Positions 11,888 through 24,825 of a stretch of 64,000 bases of DNA are shown here, one piece after another. A program made the translations under genes and the position numbers. How positions within the stretch are numbered: the stretch's first letter is position 1; each line of letters opens with the position of its first letter. Source of the DNA: Leucocoprinus leucothites (lineage: Eukaryota; Basidiomycota; Agaricomycetes; Agaricales; Agaricaceae); NCBI GenBank assembly GCA_013368445.1, contig JAACJO010000014.1:434001-498000 (forward strand), written 5' to 3'. Under the pieces are notes generated by a model. The model was not told the DNA's origin and searched no databases. It saw nothing but the letters and a program-made list of their open reading frames with translations.

Positions 11888-14800
11888 ATGGCTTCTGCTT
11901 CGATCACGCACAGCACCCACGGGTCACTACAGCTTTCGCACTCGGGCGCCCACCACCTCAACTCCTCTTCAATGTTCAATAACTCCAGTAATTTCAGAAT
12001 CGACGGAGGAAACTTCGTCGTGCAATCCAACTCTGTCCAAAGTGGTAAAGTACTCGTACTTCCATCGCCGATCATCACTTAGCGAGCTCGAATCATACAG
12101 GCATTGACAAACTGTATCAATACTTCACCCCAGACGCCGCTCATGACTCGTATGCCCGCAGATCCAGAACCTGCTGCCTCGAGGGAACTCGTACAATGTA
12201 TATACAGGGTATAACGGACTGGGAAATTGGTTCAAACGAATCGTAGTCCCGTCTTTTCTGGATGTGGGGTCCTGCTGGAGTCGGGAAAACAGCAATCGCG
12301 CAATCTTGTGCGAAGGAGGCCACCACACGCGGAGTGCTGGGAGCTACATTTTTCTTCTCTCGCGATAACGGTGTGGTCGCCCCCGCATACTTCTTCACTA
12401 CCATTGCCTACCAGCTTGCTCTACAATTGGACGACTACAAAGCCATTCTAGGCGTCAAAATTCAGCGCAATCCGGCGGTTCTAACGAAAGGGCTGGACGC
12501 TCAGTTTCAAGAGCTTATCATCTCCCCGTTTTTGGAGCTCGAGGGACGGAACTTGTGCGTACAACCCAGAACTGTATTCATTGATGGCCTCGATGAATGT
12601 GGCGATGATTCTGCACAAGCGGAGATGGTGGAGCTTGTTGCAAGTTCGATTGCAGAGTATGGAGGAAGAATACCCCTTCTCTGGGCTTTCTTTAGTCGTC
12701 CCGAGCCCCATATCGAGCAAACATTCTCGAAATACTCGGCCTCGCCTTTTTTCTGGCTGATAAAATTGCCGATATCCCATAGCGATGACCCCGATATCAG
12801 ACTCTTCTTCAGAGCCTCCCTCAAACTTCCCGATGAAAGCTCCTATGATCCTTCCTCCAGAACAGGTCCGTGGCCTTCCGAGGAAGATCTCAGCACACTT
12901 GTCCAGATGGTGGCGGGTCTCTTCATATATGCTGCTGTCATTGTCAAATATATCATGGATCCCAGCGCTCTTAGCCCTCAACGGCAATTGCGAGACGTGC
13001 TGTCACTTTATTTGGACCAGATGCTCGTGACGCAGGTTAGCGAACAGGATAGCCCTCTGGCTGGTTTGGACGCCTTTTATCGCATGATCATGAATCGTGT
13101 TCCCGAAAAATTCCTCAGTATTGTTCAACAGATCCTCCTGGTCCAAACAAAGTGGAAGCTCCCCACCTACACCCACATTGCCAGAGATCATGTATCTCCA
13201 CCAGTCCGACTACTGGCAAATCTCTTTGGGCTCAGCATACAGGAGTTTGAGAACTGCTTCTCAAAGCTTCGTTCTGTCCTAACTTTTGAAGAACATATGC
13301 TTTCGCCGAATGGGAGGGAAAAGGATGGGTGGCCTGGATCGTTGATGATTGTTTTCTATCACGCGTCGTTCCTGGAGTTCTTGCATGACCCGAGACGGTC
13401 AGGCAAATATTGGATACAAGATCAGCGTCACTGGAGTTCCCTTGCTATTAAAGGGTTACACCTACTGAAGGACATCTATGCGATGAACGGACTCCCGCAA
13501 GGTAGGCTATCCCAGATCTTAATGAGCATTTGTTAACCGAATGCTCAGATAAGAAGATCCGGAAGCTACGGAAACTGCTTCCTGTTTGTTTCAGTGAAAC
13601 CGCCATTCCAGATGAACATTTCCAGTTTCGAGATGAATTGTGCTTTGATTTCCTCTACACGTACACACCTGTATGGTGTGAATTTTCTGGATATGTGGAC
13701 GAGATTATAGAAGAGCTTCATCGTACCGACTATGCGATGCTCGCAAGACTGGGGGAGAGTTCAGGTTATGATGAGCCCACCAGCTGGGTGTGTTATCTTG
13801 ACCATTTTTTTTGGGAAGTACTGATGGCATCCATTTCCCAGCAACGATTCCCTGAAAATGTACGCCTGGCTGACCCGCATTGGAAGATCTCCCATCGGCG
13901 GCCTCCAGGAGAGCGTCTATTTGGACACAACAGAGGCTGGTTGAACAGCCCTACTGATATAGAATCCGGTCTCGATTACATTACTTCAGCATTCAAGATA
14001 CTGACAGAGGAAGCTGGTTGCATTGACGGCCTTGATCAGCCAAGTAACGTGAACCAAAGTCCACTTCAGGGTATGTAAAATAATGGACCTAAGATGGGGA
14101 CCGCCACTGAGAAAAGCTCAGGGCCTAATGACTTGGTTCGATCAAAAGTAACAGATTATTTTACCTCTTATGTCCAGGATGCATTGGAGGTAGCAAGAGT
14201 ATGATTTATCTGATGCTTGTATGATCTCCCTGCTGAGCTGCTTTTTCTAGGAAATCAACTTTGAAGACTTAGATGCATTTGACTTGCTTGAATACTATTG
14301 TCATGAGTGGCAGCAGTATCACTATCATTACCATGCAAATCTAGGTGGTGCGCGGGTCCCAGAGACTATCAGAAGGGTGAGGATAGCTTGTTATCATATA
14401 TCTCATCATGCTGAACTGGATCTAGGCAGCTCTTTTACCTTGGGAGAAGAATTTTCTTTCAGTCTTGCAAGGAACTGACAACTGGCTCACCAATGCTGCC
14501 CTTGTCCGCTTAAAACAGCTTCGAGATCGTGATCTACTCAGCCAAAATGCAAGTGATGTGCTTCTCAAGTTCTTTGAATCCACAATCGAATTACAATCCA
14601 CCCATGGTCCAAGCTCAAGTTCTTACTATGCCACACACATTAAGAGCGCTGTTTGTCAGGCCACAGTTGAATATTACACTACTGAACAGTCTTGCATGTT
14701 TCTCTCAGACAGCACACCACTTTCAAATTTCAAACACATTGCAACTCGCCTCAGCAAGGAGGAATACCTTCATCCTGGCCAATTTCAGAGTGACATGATG

Positions 14801-15411
14801 CAATTATGCACGGACACTTTACTGAAGGGTCATGGGGAGGAAGTGTGCAAGGAATTCACAGTGCATCTTACTGCTGGCAATGACAAAGATCTCTCATGGG
14901 TTCTGAGAGCTACAGCCTGGAGTGTTGCCACAACCAACCAACTCCTGGATATATTCAAGCTAGACACCAAAAAGATGGCATTTGACACATTTCTCAGTGC
15001 TGATGGAGACAGGGTGTTATCCCTGCAGGATTCTGGTACCTTTGAACGGAACCTTGTTGATATCCTATGGCACAACTTGGAATTGGTTGAAATGACTCTT
15101 GAGACTGATGGTGCCAAGTATCATGTGCCTGATGATTATGCCCACAAATTCCGTGATGGAGCCGAGGAGGTATTGGAGCAAATCTTCAATGAATACCCAC
15201 AATGGCGTGGAGAGGGCAATCTCTGGTCCCACTGTGCTCGTAAAGCAAAGGAGATAAGGCGGTTGGGATGGGAAGTTGGGTCCAGGTGTCTTTATGTAAG
15301 TCTTCTGCTACCCAATGCAGCAATCCCCTCTCAATCTCATTTGATAGGAGAGTGATTATGAAACGGATTTGGAAGAATGCAGCTGGAAGGAGCTCATGTT
15401 AGAATTGCAAT
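11888..15411 (+). pseudogene. NACHT-domain NTPase pseudogene, copy 2
   Basis: This aligns with copy 1 over the whole gene, including all introns (exon ends at 12044, 13787 and so on). Three disabling changes are seen. TAG at 12244-12246 replaces the Arg codon upstream of Walker A. A 4-bp net deletion with a stop lies at about 13535-13550. An insertion in the last exon puts a TAA at 15436-15438. Walker A (GPAGVGKTA) and Walker B (VFIDGLDECGDD) codons are intact, and a 424-codon open frame (12262-13536) remains that could encode only the NTPase core. The 3' part from 14465 to 15300 is open and includes the LWSHCARKAKEIRR stretch lost from copy 1. Confidence 0.8.
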
Positions 15412-15555
15412 GTGAGGATCATTTTCAGGAATTATTCTAAGTTTAAATTACATTTATTGTTTCCATGGTATCATGTATATATACTTGTAGTCTACATTCT
15501 GTTTGCCCTCCAATTCTATCATGTTCACCCTGTATCGAGTCCCTTCAATAGCTCA
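15397..15555. other. About 160-bp AT-rich insertion in the NACHT-2 tail exon
   Basis: Copy 1 tail exon runs directly from its DWEENDWEE codons to SPDSDGEE. In copy 2 these are separated by about 160 bp of AT-rich sequence. A short direct repeat agctca lies at 15391-15396 and 15550-15555, possibly a target-site duplication, though the empty site in copy 1 does not contain it. No inverted terminal repeat or coding capacity was found. Tail homology resumes at about 15563 (cctcctgattcagatgga) and runs to about 15845 with stops. Confidence 0.45.
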
Positions 15556-15850
15556 AATGCGAGAAGCCTCCTGATTCAGATGGAGGAGAGTCTAATTTGG
15601 GACACTCATTGTCATTTGCGCACTCGGGAGATTTCACTTTGTGCAAGGACAATCTTGACAATTGTCAGCTTGCACACCAACCCTGACAACCCTCTGACAG
15701 CTTGAGCATTCTACCATCTCATATTCATACACTGGGGGCAAATAAAGGCATAGTCCAACTAGGGACACAGGATTCGGACCTGGTTGGGGATCCGACACTC
15801 GAAGAGGGTGCATCACATCAGATTCTGGCAGAGGATAGGATTTGGACCTT

Positions 15851-16454
15851 AGTGGTCAATGTAGTGGATTTTTTTTTATAAGGCCGATGTAGAAAAGACT
15901 TTCATTTTCCGACCTTGGAGATACGACGACTAAATTCCCTTTCCGCTACCACATAGAGATGATTGCCCTGCCTTGTTAAAATTAAATTAAATTAAAGAAC
16001 GAACCCACGGACACTATTCCTAGTCTATCGGCTATTGGGCAAAGGGAACCTGGGGAGAAAGGTATGGTTAAGCAGATATGTAGCCAAAGCGAGGAATGAG
16101 GCGACATGAATCAGGAATTGGACGAAGAGTCAAGCGAAGTTAAACAACGACTCATAGGTCTCGTGATGTCTGATTCTTTGACCAGGTATTGAGTTACTCG
16201 ACTTTACTCACTACAAACGAAAACGACTTTCCATTCTATAAGTACCATGACTTGATTCGTCATTATGTAACGGCTCTAGATTCCAACTTGATACAAGGTA
16301 GTACAACCATTAATACTTTGCTGCTGCCAAGTAAGCGCAAAGAATACCTTTATCTACTCCAGCCTGGGGCTCGCCCGGAAGGAATGGGACTCGACTATGC
16401 ACCCTCAGTAGCGTAGTCGCCGGCTCGATGGCCTCCAAGAAAAAATCGCCAATC
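15851..16454. other. Gene-free stretch
   Basis: About 600 bp with a short run of repeated attaa units near 15979-15996. I see no supported gene. It should include the 3' UTR of the minus-strand MFS gene. Confidence 0.4.
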
Positions 16455-18649
16455 TCACAATATCTGTGTGCCCTTCCTTTTTGCAACAAGCGTTCGGGAA
16501 ATAAGATACCCAAAGCCCGTGACAACACAGAAAACCTGACAATCTGGTCACTAAATTGAATCATATCAAGGGTAGAATACACATACCCCAGAAAACACTG
16601 ATGCGCGAACCCAATTGTATTGATCCGTCAACAATGCTCCTGATATCGGAGTTGCTGCGATGTTAAATCAGCATCAGAAGCTCTCAACAGACTGCTCCCT
16701 TGAGAGTTAAGCGGCCAAGAACAAGGGCTCACCGACAAGACCGATAAACCCTGTATCAGACATATCAGTGATTGAGTTTTGAATTCGAAGCAGATTTTCG
16801 CGGAACATTATCTCACCTCCAAAAAAGAAAAATATCCCCAGCCGAGTACCGTATTCCTTGGGATCGGACATCAGTGCGACTGTGGGCGAGAACTTCTGTT
16901 AGCGCCACTGTTGGCCATTATTTATCATACGCACGCATAATTGCTGGCGTTAACCCAATACCTGTAAGGAGGAACAAAGTCAAGGGAAGTCGGATGCCAA
17001 AACAGATAAATTTAGGCGTACATCCACCCGAGACTAGCCCATAGACAACCGCATAGACCGCAACTCCAACACGACCATTGACCAGGGGCAGGCACGCTGT
17101 AACAACGCCATTCGCGATCATGAAAAATACGCTCATATTCATAGGACCAAGCTTCGGCGCAAAGTAGCCCGGAATGACACGACCGAAAACACTAGCGGCA
17201 TTTAGTATAGATAGCTTGGTTTCGGGTAAGGCGTCAGTTGAAATCTATGGGCACGGCCGAAGGGAAGTGAACCTACAGAATAGAATGCCAGTTGTTCGTC
17301 GATGCCGTGGACAATGGCGTACAGCTGGAGGTAGAAGACAACATAAAATAGACCGAGGAAAGCTAACATACAGCTATATAACCATCATCAGCTGATGAAA
17401 TGTTCGAAGGGCGATCGAGTACACTCTAGCTTACCTTATCACAACAATCACATAAGGTACGTCCTTAACGTATTGTTTGACGGGAAATGGATGACCACCT
17501 TTATGAGGCGGTAGGCGTGTTCGCATAATGGAATTCGCAACAAGTAGAAGGAAAACGTTGAAGGCTCCACTGATACGGACGCCGTTGTGGAAGCCAATCT
17601 TTTCATTATTGAACAGGTTGTTGAGCATTATAGGCTGTAATATTGCGCCTGATAGCCATGTTAGACATGATTTTGTTCGGCTCTCGGAGGCCGAACTCAC
17701 CAAGTGCGGATCCAGTGGAAACAATTCCTACAGCAAGAGGTCGTCTGCGTTTGAAGTAGTGGCCGACTATAGCTACCGATGGAAGATATGATAGGCCGCT
17801 TGCTAAACCAAAAGCGATTCCATGACTCAGGAATACCTAGTACCACAGTGAGCACTAGGCCAAAGTCGACTATAGTGCCAGAATGGTTACCTGGTAATAG
17901 CTATTTTCATGGGATAGGGAGAGCATGAAAACTATAGTTTTGCCAGTTAGAACGAAGGTATTTCAGGAGCCAAATGCTTACTTGATACAGCGTAGAGAAT
18001 AAGGCTGCCAAAGTTCAGCCAGTAGCTAGAGGAAAATTTGAGCGTGAAACAATACTCGTAGCAGAATGTTCAAACGTACAAGTACCCCGCATCGAATAAT
18101 CTTCCAGTCACAACTCCCATCGAGAATGTGAAGCATATCTGGATACCTCCAATCCACCTGACCGACCAGTGCCACAAAGACAGTTATAGTGAGTAGTGAA
18201 CAGCGCTGTTTTTGGACTACCTCACCCAATGTCACTCGGGGTTGATTGTGTGAGGTAGCTGCGCACATAGTAATCTTGGTATGCTCCAAAAGCATTCACA
18301 TAACTAAGCCCACTTCAATAATGTGCCTTTCGGTTTCGGTGACGACATACCCGAAGTTGACGAATTGAACCAACCAGCTGATTGAAAGCGTTAATAAACT
18401 GAGAAGTCTAAATTTACGCGGCATTAAACCAACTTACGCCCCTACGACTGTCGCCCACGCTCGAAATCCACCTTCAGGAAGCTCAATATCAAGAACCGGC
18501 GGTGACTCCACACCGCGTACGGGCGTTACAGGCGTTTCGGTCGAGCCCTTTCCTTCCACAGACGAAGCCGAGGCCGAGGATTTGCTTAGCGCAACTGGCT
18601 CAGCATTTTTTTCCGCATCCCTCGCAGTGAGCTCAGATGGGCATTCCAT
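16455..18649 (-). CDS. MFS transporter, monocarboxylate-transporter-like (MCT), gene 1
   Basis: A many-exon gene starting at ATG 18649. Exon 1 is 18438-18649, exon 2 only 27 nt (18351-18377) and exon 3 18226-18303; further exons keep frame to TGA 16455-16457. The N-terminus is cytosolic and Ser-rich, then PEGGFRAWATVVGAWLVQFVNFGYVNAFGAYQDYYVRSYL, here given only as the recognised opening of fungal MCT-like proteins (PEGG-x-RAW). Later blocks are SHGIAFGLASGLSYLPSVA, HYFKRRRPLAVGI, MLNNLF, LLNAASVFGRVIPGYF-like and ATPISGALL. About 12 helices are expected in the plasma membrane. Family members carry monocarboxylates or other small acids; the substrate is not predictable. The paralogue at 51311-53260 has the same exon plan. 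No disabling change was found. Confidence 0.8.
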
Positions 18650-20177
18650 TGAGGGGGAGGGATGGGTGCGGGGAGATGGGAGAGGCGGTTTCCACGACTG
18701 CCAGGATAAGCATTGGCGGTTATAAAGAAAGATTTGACTGGGGAGTCGAAGGTAAGATTCGGGGATTCCACTTGACAGTCACCGTCACCGTGTCGTTATT
18801 TTTAGAAGAACCCAGATAGCCGATTAGATAATCACCTTTTGTAGACTCTGCCGATGGTGCCTTACTCCTTGGAGGCTGCCAACAACGTCAGCTGCCTCGG
18901 CGAGCCTCTTCTTTTACTTAATCTTCTTCAACCTCTTTTGACTATGCACCGACGGCTTTCGAAGACTAACTGGGCTTCGTGCTATTAGCTCCACTTCAGA
19001 ACGTTCTCGCCAGTTCTATTACTACTCAGTGACTCTGCTGCAAGCATCGGTATTATCGGGGATTTTTATCAACTCAGAACAGCCGGATGATCCCCAGAAT
19101 TTCAAACAGTTCCGCGTGCAGCTATTCATCCGTGCGATCACGTAGTGTTGAATCATCTCTTTCATTGCAGGGTCAATGGCACCCCAATACTCTGCTCTGG
19201 CGTCTCACGAGATAACCCACACCCATGCTAAATCATGTCTTCCTTAAGCGGGAACAAAAGTGCTCAGGCCTCAGGTGCCAACCCATGAGATGATTCTTTG
19301 CCCCAAAGAATCATTTCAAGAGGCATTATCAGAGGGTCGGCACGTTGATTGACTTCTGGCTCCTCGTTGTACTTTAAAATCATTCCTTGTAAGTACCCAC
19401 GCACCTTCTACCATGGCGGATTTGAGCACCGGCGGCGTAATCCGAGTTAGCGTCATAGATCTGTCGCATCATTGACCAATTCCTACTCCCAACAAGACGT
19501 AGGTACATCCATGAAGGCCCTACGCATCAAGACGCTTCTCACAGATGGTCATCCTCTTATATTTCTACCCAGATCAGCTCAAAAGCGCCTAAAGCGGGCC
19601 CTGCTCCTTAAGTGAGCCGGAGTCCTGTATCGCTAAAAGCTTAGGCTCCAACTCTATCTTTCCCCAGGAAGTCTTAGTAAGGAATCCCTTCTAGCCTCTA
19701 GGACGGGTCTCCATGTTTTCTCAGTCCCTGAGTTCTGCACTTCATTGTAATCCCTTACTACCTCTTTGACAGCAGGTGTGTTTGCCAGCGACAATGATTG
19801 GCCACTGTGCCGGGTGCTGGTCTGGATTCACCCATTGCCTTTTCTACACGTCTCTCCTCCTTCCTCTTCCTCTGGATATGCTTCCCCACGTGTGACGTAA
19901 GAAGATCGGGTCACCTCATACCTTCACAACTGAATTTCGTCTCTAGGATGCCGGCGCCTTCAATGTTTTATTACTTATGTCATATTCAAAGGACTATACC
20001 AGGGACGCTCAACTATCGTAATGACAGAAGGCCCTGGACCCCGTCCTGTGGTTCAGTGACTTCAGTCAACCCTCACACGATTCTATTTATGTTTGTGGAC
20101 GTAGATGGACCTCTGATGAAGATCTCAGGCATCATATAAGTAAGTCAACAGCCGGTCGTCTTTTTAGCTCACCCAAC
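18650..20177. other. Intergenic region upstream of two divergent genes
   Basis: About 1.5 kb between the start codons of the MFS and first DUF6534 genes. One frame of 113 codons (19798-20139) has no recognisable domain and is not called. No repeats, tRNA or mobile element were recognised. Confidence 0.4.
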
Positions 20178-22365
20178 ATGTCTATATCCCCTGCCCTCCG
20201 CTCCGAGTTCGTGCACACAATAGGCTCGTATATTATCGGAGCCACGGCGTCCACCGGGTAAGCAATACTCTCGACAAGCACCTTCACTATGCTCGCCCGA
20301 GATTTAGTTCCTTCCTTTGAAAGATTACTAGGAATTACAACGCTGCAAAGCTGGATATACTATACTCGCTTTCCCAAGGATGCACCTCTTATTAAAGCTC
20401 TTGTACGTTGCTTCTTCTCTCGAAGTGGTGCACATTCCTAAAACATCCCTAAAGGTTCTCATTATATGGTACGAAGGTCCTGCTCGATGCAAATCATGCT
20501 TCTTGACAATCTCCAGGTGTCTTGAGGCCACTCGAACGACAATATGTGTATATGGCGGATACTATTATGCTGTTGAGCATTGGGGAGATATTTTTGCCCT
20601 GATGGAGAAAAATTGGTAGGCTGTTGAGGCTGCCTTGCACAAACATAGGTCGCTCAACTCACAATTAATTCGTGATAGGACCCTCACAGTGAGAATCATG
20701 GACTCCTTAAATCAGTCGTTGTACTGGCGCTAACTTCCTTCAACCTTCTCAGACAGTGATGATTCTAACGGTAGGTTCTTTCACCGCTCCAACCCATGTA
20801 TTTCAAGCTTGACGTTTTTGCTGTAGTCACCCATAGAACTCTTGGCTCATCTCTTTTTTGCTCATCAAATTGGAAGCAGTACGTCACGGCGACCTCACTC
20901 GAAGGTTTCAACTTTTTAAGCCACAGGGTCAAGTTGTCACCGGAAACAACCGCCTCCTTTCCTATTTCATTGTGAGTCGCTCGCTCAGTTACTTACACGC
21001 AACGACTAACGTCCGTTATAACTCTAGGCAATCCTTTCTATCGTTGGATTCGGTAAGATGGGGTCCTTGCTTATGTGTACGAGAGACTTAATGAAGTGGA
21101 TTCACAGGACTCGGCGTTGGTGAGTCCATCTACCGCTCCCAGAAGCAATGTTAACCGTAATTCCGTTGGTGATGACCCTAGCTTCATACATTACCGCGTA
21201 AGTCAAAACCCCCCTCCCCGCGATCGTTACCTTGTACTCCGAGCTAATTACTACTGCATTGTTCCAGGATCATAGATGGTACCATGAGTGGGTCCGTTCA
21301 TGGGCCGCCCGCCGTACGCCTCTCTTTCATACGGCTAGTCCAGTCATACAACTGCACGCTAATCACTTGGTTCTAGCGCATTGCGATTGGCTCCCTCGCA
21401 TGTGCCATCATTGCCGACTGGACGATTACCATATGCCTTGTTTCGTTCCTACGCGACAACCGGACAGTGAGGTATGTTTCATCCTGTCTTTCTCATGGCA
21501 AACTCTAAATTCATTTGAATCCAAACTGCAACTGTTACTCCGTAAGGGTGAGGACTCTCATGCAAACCTTGATTCTCTATGCCGTCAACTTTGGCCTCCT
21601 CATTAGGTGTGGGGCGTCATCCTTTCCCTTATGATTGTGTAATGTGCAAACTGATCGCTTTCCGATGACATGACGTATGTTTTTACTTGCCAGTTTGACG
21701 GATCTGGCTGTGATAATAATGGTGCGGGGATTTACATTGTCACTTTGTTGAAACTACACAACCGTCTCTTCTATTGTAGGTGAACGTGAAATGGCCCTAT
21801 CTCAATCTGTATCAACTAAGTCTTTTCGAGGTCGTTGGGAACCGTAAGCCTAGTATATCGACTCTTTGTGTCATCTTAACGTCTGAAATTTGATTTTTTT
21901 CGGCTCAGTCTATGCAAACACTGTACTCGCTTCGTACGCCGTGTTGTTCAATTGGCCACATCACTGCCCCAGACTCACCCCTCTTGCAGACTTAATTCTC
22001 GTATTCTGGTCGCGGAACACGTCAACCGCCCCGGAAATCTCCATGTGACATCAATCAATGCTGTCTCAACTCAGATACACGGGTTTCATCGTCCCGCCAA
22101 TCACCTGTCGACGTCGTCTGGTGGTTTCCACGTGCGTTTCTCTCTGTTTGTATTGAGTAACGACCTCCGAGCTGCGCCTGTGGGTCATTGTGAGATGGTC
22201 AGAGTCTGACGAGTATACCAGGTCCGGACTTTTGGAGATAATGAAGCATCACATACCGACGATATGGGATCTCCAAACACTAATCGTGGACCGGACCGTT
22301 CGACTGATACTCTTGACCTTGTTACACATGACAAAGGTGAAAATATAGAGTTGACGAGAGTTTGA
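20178..22365 (+). CDS. DUF6534-type multi-pass membrane protein, tandem copy A
   Basis: Starts MSISPALRSEFVHTIG at 20178 and ends at TGA 22363-22365, with about 15 short exons. Characteristic blocks in order are GATASTG, LLGITTLQSWIYYTRFPKD, CLEATRTTICVYGGYYYAV, HWGDIFALMEKNW, IELLAHLFFAHQ, ADWTITICLVSFLRDNRT, TLMQTLILYAVNFGLL and LYQLSLFEVVGN, then LNSRILVAEHV at the start of the cytosolic tail. These fit the DUF6534 family, which is strongly expanded in mushroom-forming fungi and has about seven helices and no assigned function. A 16-nt micro-exon (21182-21197) is conserved with the tandem copy. The tail ends in a Asp/Glu/Thr-rich segment. No frameshift was seen when splice sites were chosen by comparison with copy B. 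Confidence 0.75.
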
Positions 22366-22724
22366 TAGACAGGCCACGGGAACTTGCTTCGTTTTGCTTT
22401 TGATATTTTCAGTCTGGTGAACGGGCTCGGTTGTCTTTTAGGGCCTGAATTATATTAAGATACCTGTTTTCCCATTCCCCGGTGCGGGATTGTATCTGCT
22501 CCGTAACCATCTACAACCGGAAGCCGATGCGAAAGCCTCGGTCGAGATAGTTGCTCTTAAGCAGCTCGAGCCTCGAGATGAGACGATCCCGAGTTAGACT
22601 GAGTTCGCAACACGCGCAACACTCCACTGCAGCTTATAATGATTGACGCTAATTAGAATATCCCTGGGCGCTCAGCGGTAACCTTTTTAAGCCGTATTCC
22701 TTCTCCTTCCCTTACACAACTACC
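22366..22724. other. Spacer between tandem DUF6534 genes
   Basis: About 360 bp holding the 3' UTR of copy A and the promoter of copy B. No open frame of interest. Confidence 0.4.
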
Positions 22725-24825
22725 ATGACCACCTCTACTTTACAGTCTCAGTTTGCTGCCACGATAGGTGCTTGGGTTATTGGCGCTACTGCCTCCACTG
22801 GGTGAGCAATAGTTGCTGACTGTTGGGTTTCTCTCTCGATTTATCATGCTTTCCCTGGAAGATTGCTCGGTATTACGACGCTACAGAGCTGGATATATTA
22901 CTCTCGCTTTCCAAGGGACCCTCCTTTCCTGAAGCTTCTTGTACGCCCACCACAACTTTTACACGGGATCATTACTGAATGACTCTTAGGTGGCCTTGAT
23001 CTGGTATGAAGAGCCTCCTATATCCTGAGACTCGATGCTTGACTGTCTCCAGGTGCCTCGAAGCTACACGAACGACGATCGGTGTGTATGGTGGATATTA
23101 TTATTCTGTAACACGTTGGGGTGACGCTCTGGCACTACTTTCAACAAACTGGTAATATGAATTCAACGCTTCCTTTGACCAACTACATTGACTAACTACA
23201 TCAATGTTATGTCTTTCAGGAGTCTTCCAGTGAGTAATGCAATACCGACCAAACAGGAGACTAATTCCACTCAAACGACCTATTAGGCCATGGTTCTCCT
23301 TACGGTAAATGTCCGCTGCCACAATTCGAGTGTTTCAGTTCTGACCGGATATCCCTTCAGGCACCTATTGAACTTTTAGCTCATCTATTTTTTGCTCACC
23401 AAGTCCGATGTGGTACGTCACACAAGCACCTTAACTATATCAACTCTTACGCAAAGGGCCATCAGTAACAACTGGAAACTATCGTATACTCTTCTGTTTC
23501 ATTGTAGGGTGCTTTCCACTCACTCACGTATATGAACTGAGTGTCCGATCTATGCTCAGGTTGTACTCTCTATCGCGGATTTTGGTGAGATAGTGACGCT
23601 CGTGTCGGTGCACCAGCAACTGAGAAAGCATATTGACAATGCACAGGTTTCGGGATCGGTGGGTACCGCCTCATAATGATTGGATGGCCGCCGGTTTTAA
23701 TCCACGTTTGATAGCATCATATATCCTGGCGTAAGATCCTCCCACTCTGTCGGTGAACTCGATTGCCGACTGATCATACTGGCGCTTTCAGTGTTCGGGA
23801 TGGAACCTTTGCAGGCATCGTTCTCGGCATGCCCAGTGTGCGTCTCCTACTATATGTCAGCATCCTTCATATGGTTCGAGATGGCTAACTACAACGACCT
23901 CAGCGCATTGCCAATGGAGCTCTTGCATCTTCTATCGTTGTTGACTGGACAATCACCATATGCCTCGTATCATTCTTCCGGAAAAATCAGGGTACCAGGT
24001 GGGTTTCAATTTGCTGTTTATATTTAAAAATTCATGGAAATGCACCCGGTAGGACACGAACTCTGATGCAGACTTTGATGCTGTATGCTATGAACTTTGG
24101 TCTACTCATCAGGTGAGATGAAAACGAAACTTGAAAGAGGGGGGGCCATACTTACGTGCCTGACACCTGCACAAGTTTGACAGATCTGATTGTGCTGGTA
24201 TTGGTAAGTAGGAGAACACACATCTCTAGGGTATAAACTAATCAATCCTTGGCGTAAAGGCAAACATCAAGTGGCAGAATCATGTCAATCTATACCAAGT
24301 CAGCCTTTTTGAGGTCGTCGGAAACTGTAAGTCAATTATAGCCCCCCCGAAAAAATAAGACGTTCAGAGAACCTGAAACAACTCCCAAGTCTACGCAAAC
24401 ACCGTGCTCGCTTCGTACGTTTACCACCTGAATACATGTCACTCAAAAGGGCCACTCACTCACTCACATCTCAATCACAGACTCAACTCACGTACTCTAG
24501 TCGCCGAACACCTCTATCGCTCTAGAAACTTTCACTCTACGTCAATCAACGAGGTCTCAACTCAGATCCATGGGTTCCACCATCCGACTTTCTCGTCAAC
24601 GCCAGCTGAGGGCGTTTATCATGTACGTCCTTACTATTCACAAGCTCGTTAGGACGTAATAGCATCTGAGTTTCTACATAACTATAATAATAATAGGTTC
24701 CGGTGACAATCGGAAATGACGGGAATTCAAAGAGCACCCGGATTGAAACTGGTGGGTTCGTAGATGGTCGTGGTGCTGAGGAGGGTAGATATCAAAAAAA
24801 TCTCACCATGGTAGTTTCCGACTAG
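22725..24825 (+). CDS. DUF6534-type multi-pass membrane protein, tandem copy B
   Basis: Starts MTTSTLQSQFAATIGAWVIG at 22725 and ends at TAG 24823-24825. Exons match copy A one to one: LLGITTLQSWIYYSRFPRD, CLEATRTTIGVYGGYYYSV, RWGDALALLSTNW, IELLAHLFFAHQV, VDWTITICLVSFFRKN, TLMQTLMLYAMNFGLL, LYQVSLFEVVGN and LNSRTLVAEHLYRS. The matching 16-nt micro-exon is 23715-23730. Introns differ far more than exons, which suggests an old duplication under coding constraint. Seven or so membrane helices are expected and the function is unknown. The C-terminal tail (GGFVDGRGAEEG) has diverged from copy A. Confidence 0.75.

Larger units (their letters stand above)
9862..15850. repeat. Tandem segmental duplication (copy of about 2456-8615)
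   Basis: The sequence from 9862 follows 2456 base by base with moderate divergence. It covers part of intron 1 and exon 1 of the mannosyltransferase gene, the intergenic spacer, the SGNH gene, the next spacer and the NACHT gene with its tail exon. The left edge lies inside mannosyltransferase intron 1 (shared tacatcgacgtac). The right edge lies in the tail exon near 15845. All three gene fragments in the copy are broken, so this is the decaying copy and 2456-8615 the parental one. Confidence 0.85.

Noticed and set aside
19798..20139. 113-codon plus-strand frame before DUF6534 copy A
   Set aside because: No domain or helix pattern, and it does not connect by splicing to the neighbouring gene.
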